A stretch of 20,807 bases of DNA from Haplomitrium mnioides (Eukaryota; Marchantiophyta; Haplomitriopsida; Calobryales), in NCBI GenBank assembly GCA_049999725.1, contig JBNGIS010006301.1, positions 1 through 20,807 of the forward strand, in the 5' to 3' direction. Position 1 is the first letter of the stretch. Each line of letters begins with the position of its first letter. This document shows, piece by piece, positions 18,396-20,807 of the stretch. The notes under the pieces are model-generated. The model was not told where the DNA came from. It did no database searches and saw only the letters and a list, made by a program, of their open reading frames with translations. The translations under genes and the position numbers were made by a program.

Positions 18396-20807
18396 ATGAG
18401 TGATGAAGATCAGAACACTCATCTGCCACCACATTACCATCTGCGAAGTGATTCTCATCCCATAGAGGATATTCCTTTGCCATCACGCCCTTATAGGCGA
18501 CGGTACACACAGGCTTTGCCTACCAGTTCCAGTAGTGGGAGAATTCAATCTCCTGCATCTGGTTTATTTGGGCATCAGTCTGTTACTAGATTTGGAACAG
18601 CAACGCCACACCAGATTCCAACACCAGTCAGCTCACAACCAGTAAATCCACCAACATACACCATGGAGGTAAGTTTAGGTAGCAGGATTGAGAAGTTCAG
18701 CGGCCGTCTTGGCACTATCACTCTACGGGAATTCAAGCAGACATTTGATATTGTGATTGCTGAATTAGAGCTCAAGTATGGTGACAAGTTCACCAATGCA
18801 TTTGCATTCAAGCAAATGGGTAGGTACGTCCATCATGAGGCATTGGATGTATATCAGCAGCACTCTGCCCGTTTGTTGAGCACCATACAGGTTGCTAACC
18901 CAGGTTATGCAGCTGCTATTGCTGGTGTCCAGCAAACTGCTTTACAGGCTGCCATTGCTACCCACAATGCTACACCTCCTACAAATCCGCCTACAGCTCC
19001 CCCTACCATTGTGAATGTGACTCAAGCAGAGCTTGCACTAGCTACAACAGGCATCACGCCTATGCTAGTTGCTCCTATAGTCACTGATCCAGTAAGTGAA
19101 TTTTTCCAAATTTTAGAACAGGAGTTCCCAGTGAAGAGTTCAGAGAAAATCCTACAGTTGGCTACCTTTAACAGACAAAAGGATGAGACTCTCAAAATGC
19201 TCTATCAAAGGCTTCTCAAATTGAAAGAGGATACTCAGAGCATCACTGATCTGGAAGCTGCGCACCGTTACATACGTGCCTTGGAAGGTAATCAAGACCT
19301 TCACTCTCAGGTTCTTCAACGGGTGTTCTCTGAATATGGTGATTCTTACACACTACTGGATGTGTATAATGCTGCAGAGAGGTTGGAACTTGCCCATGCA
19401 CACTATGCAGCAAGCATGGCAAGACCACAAACTCGTCACAGAACTCAAGTTCAGGCCTCAGCTCCTACAAGGTCCAATCAACAGCCAATTCGAAACAAGA
19501 ATGTGCATATAGCTACTGTGCTAGTACCTTCTTGTAATTATTGTGGTAATACAAACCATAAGGCTAATGATTGTGACATTCCTGCTGATGACCTGTCATG
19601 TAAATTTTGTGGGAAATCTGGTCACTTGGAGGCTGTCTATTTTGCTAAATATCCAGAGCGACGACAACTACGTCGCCAAGCCTCTTCAACAGTTGCTGCT
19701 CCAGTGAAGAAGACCTCTACATCTGCAACACCCTCCAACACTAAGGGTGCTGGCCCCAGCAAGAATGCTAAGAAGAAAGAGCACCAGAAAGCTCAAAAGG
19801 AAGCATTCCAAGCACAGACCACACAAGTGCAAGCTTTAACCAGTGCAGTGGAGACTTTAACCGCTCAACTTGCTAGCTTGAAGGGCAAATCTTCTCAACC
19901 AGCCAGCTCAGTTCAATTTGTTGGTGGTTCAAGTGTTCCTGAGAATGCATCCCTTCCCAAATCATTCTATCAATTGCCCTCTGATGTGCTAGCTGGTGAG
20001 AGGGTTCCCATTGCAACGGATCACTCAATAGAGCTTTCTACTTCATTCTGTCCTTTATATTTTGCTTATCAAGAGGCTAGTGTAGCCACATGAGGAGCTA
20101 CCAAGAGGCAAGTGGTTCAGGCTGATGGTTTGGCTTCTGGTCCTACACCTACAATACAGCAAAGAGGTGCACGGGCTGTATTACCTCAATCTTTCAGGCC
20201 ACTTACTCCCACTACATAGGCTTCATTTTTGGCAAGAGGAGACACAATTGGCGCCTGTACACCTATAGTGCATCAAGGAGGAGAGCCAGATCAGCAGTTA
20301 CAAGAGACAGTCAGTCCTTTGGCAAAGTATCCTACTTCAGATCTAGCACATAGGGTTCTTACAACACCCTTGTTCAGTTGTCAGGATTTGAATTTTCATA
20401 TTACAGATGTCATTAAATTGCTTGAAAGCAATCTGATATCAACTTCTAGTCCATCTGTAGTTCCTTTGACAGTTGTTATGGAAGCTGGAACTCCTGTAGT
20501 GAGTCACCCTTCCACTTGGTCACAGGCACTTGATGGTGTTACATGCATTTCCGATACTGGAAACCATGGTGATCCTTCTGGTTTTGTCACCAGATTCACA
20601 TCTTATCACCATATTCCTACTCAATCACTTGTAGATAAGCTTCTTGGCAATTCAGTTGTGGATACTAACACTCTGCATATGGTATCCCACAATATGCCCA
20701 AGATTGCTCCTAGTGGTAGGAATCTGGTAGCTACAACAATAGTGTTTGTTGACAATCTGAATTCAGCAGTACAAGTGGAAGGACACACTCCCAAAGTGGT
20801 GATGCTA
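18396..20807 (+). pseudogene. Gag-protease polyprotein, partial (element C)
   Basis: The ATG in CTTCCACCATGAG opens 565 codons of Gag. Seen in order: a Pro-rich N-terminus; the Gag core (REFKQTFDIVIAELELKYGD, residues about 94-170); zinc knuckle 1, CNYCGNTNHKANDC (from residue 380); knuckle 2 starting CKFCGKSGH (from 402); and a Lys/Gln-rich coiled coil (about 455-505). TGA (20091-20093) and TAG (20217-20219) interrupt a frame that otherwise runs to the window edge, through the linker to just before the protease DTG. Knuckle 2 has Tyr (19638-19640) where the fourth ligand should be Cys; B keeps Cys. So Gag and protease share one frame in this family. Confidence 0.92.

Overview
The window looks like plant nuclear DNA made of nested, decayed retrotransposons. 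Evidence for a plant is a captured piece of chloroplast ferredoxin with its transit-peptide end, a piece of type II peroxiredoxin, and Ty3/gypsy polyproteins of plant type. A DNMT3-like methyltransferase in the element suggests a seedless plant or streptophyte alga (inference; species not determined). I see no intact host gene, rRNA, tRNA or CRISPR array.

Layout. 1-47: inverted terminus of a repeat here called X. 48-1839: truncated minus-strand pol copy (A), running from methyltransferase C-terminus through RT to the start of RNase H. 1840-5236: about 55 tandem copies of a 61-bp unit. 5237-6026: X, an LTR in minus orientation, then X again. 6056-12920: element B on the minus strand. In its own 5'->3' order B encodes Gag, aspartic protease, a DNMT3-like cytosine-5 methyltransferase, RT, RNase H, an integrase remnant and a C-terminal PHD finger. 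12921-15479: B's leader of about 2.5 kb, ending in the last 19 bp of a lost 5' LTR. 15480-15910: a plus-oriented LTR of element C. 15911-18395: C's leader of about 2.5 kb, holding host-gene fragments in antisense. 18396-20807: C's Gag-protease frame, cut by the window edge just before the protease active site.

How it fits together. B and C belong to one family: their Gag, pre-protease region, LTR and LTR-proximal leader match. They stand head to head around one LTR, giving an inverted repeat with arms of about 2.45 kb. The family is unusual in combining a DNA-methylation writer inside pol with a histone-reader-type PHD finger after integrase. B is dead: many stops, frameshifts and deletion of nearly all of the integrase catalytic core. 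C carries two stops and a damaged zinc knuckle in the visible part. Leaders B and C share purine-rich repeats but carry different foreign inserts, which suggests the leader collects sequence. All identities and copy counts are estimates by eye.
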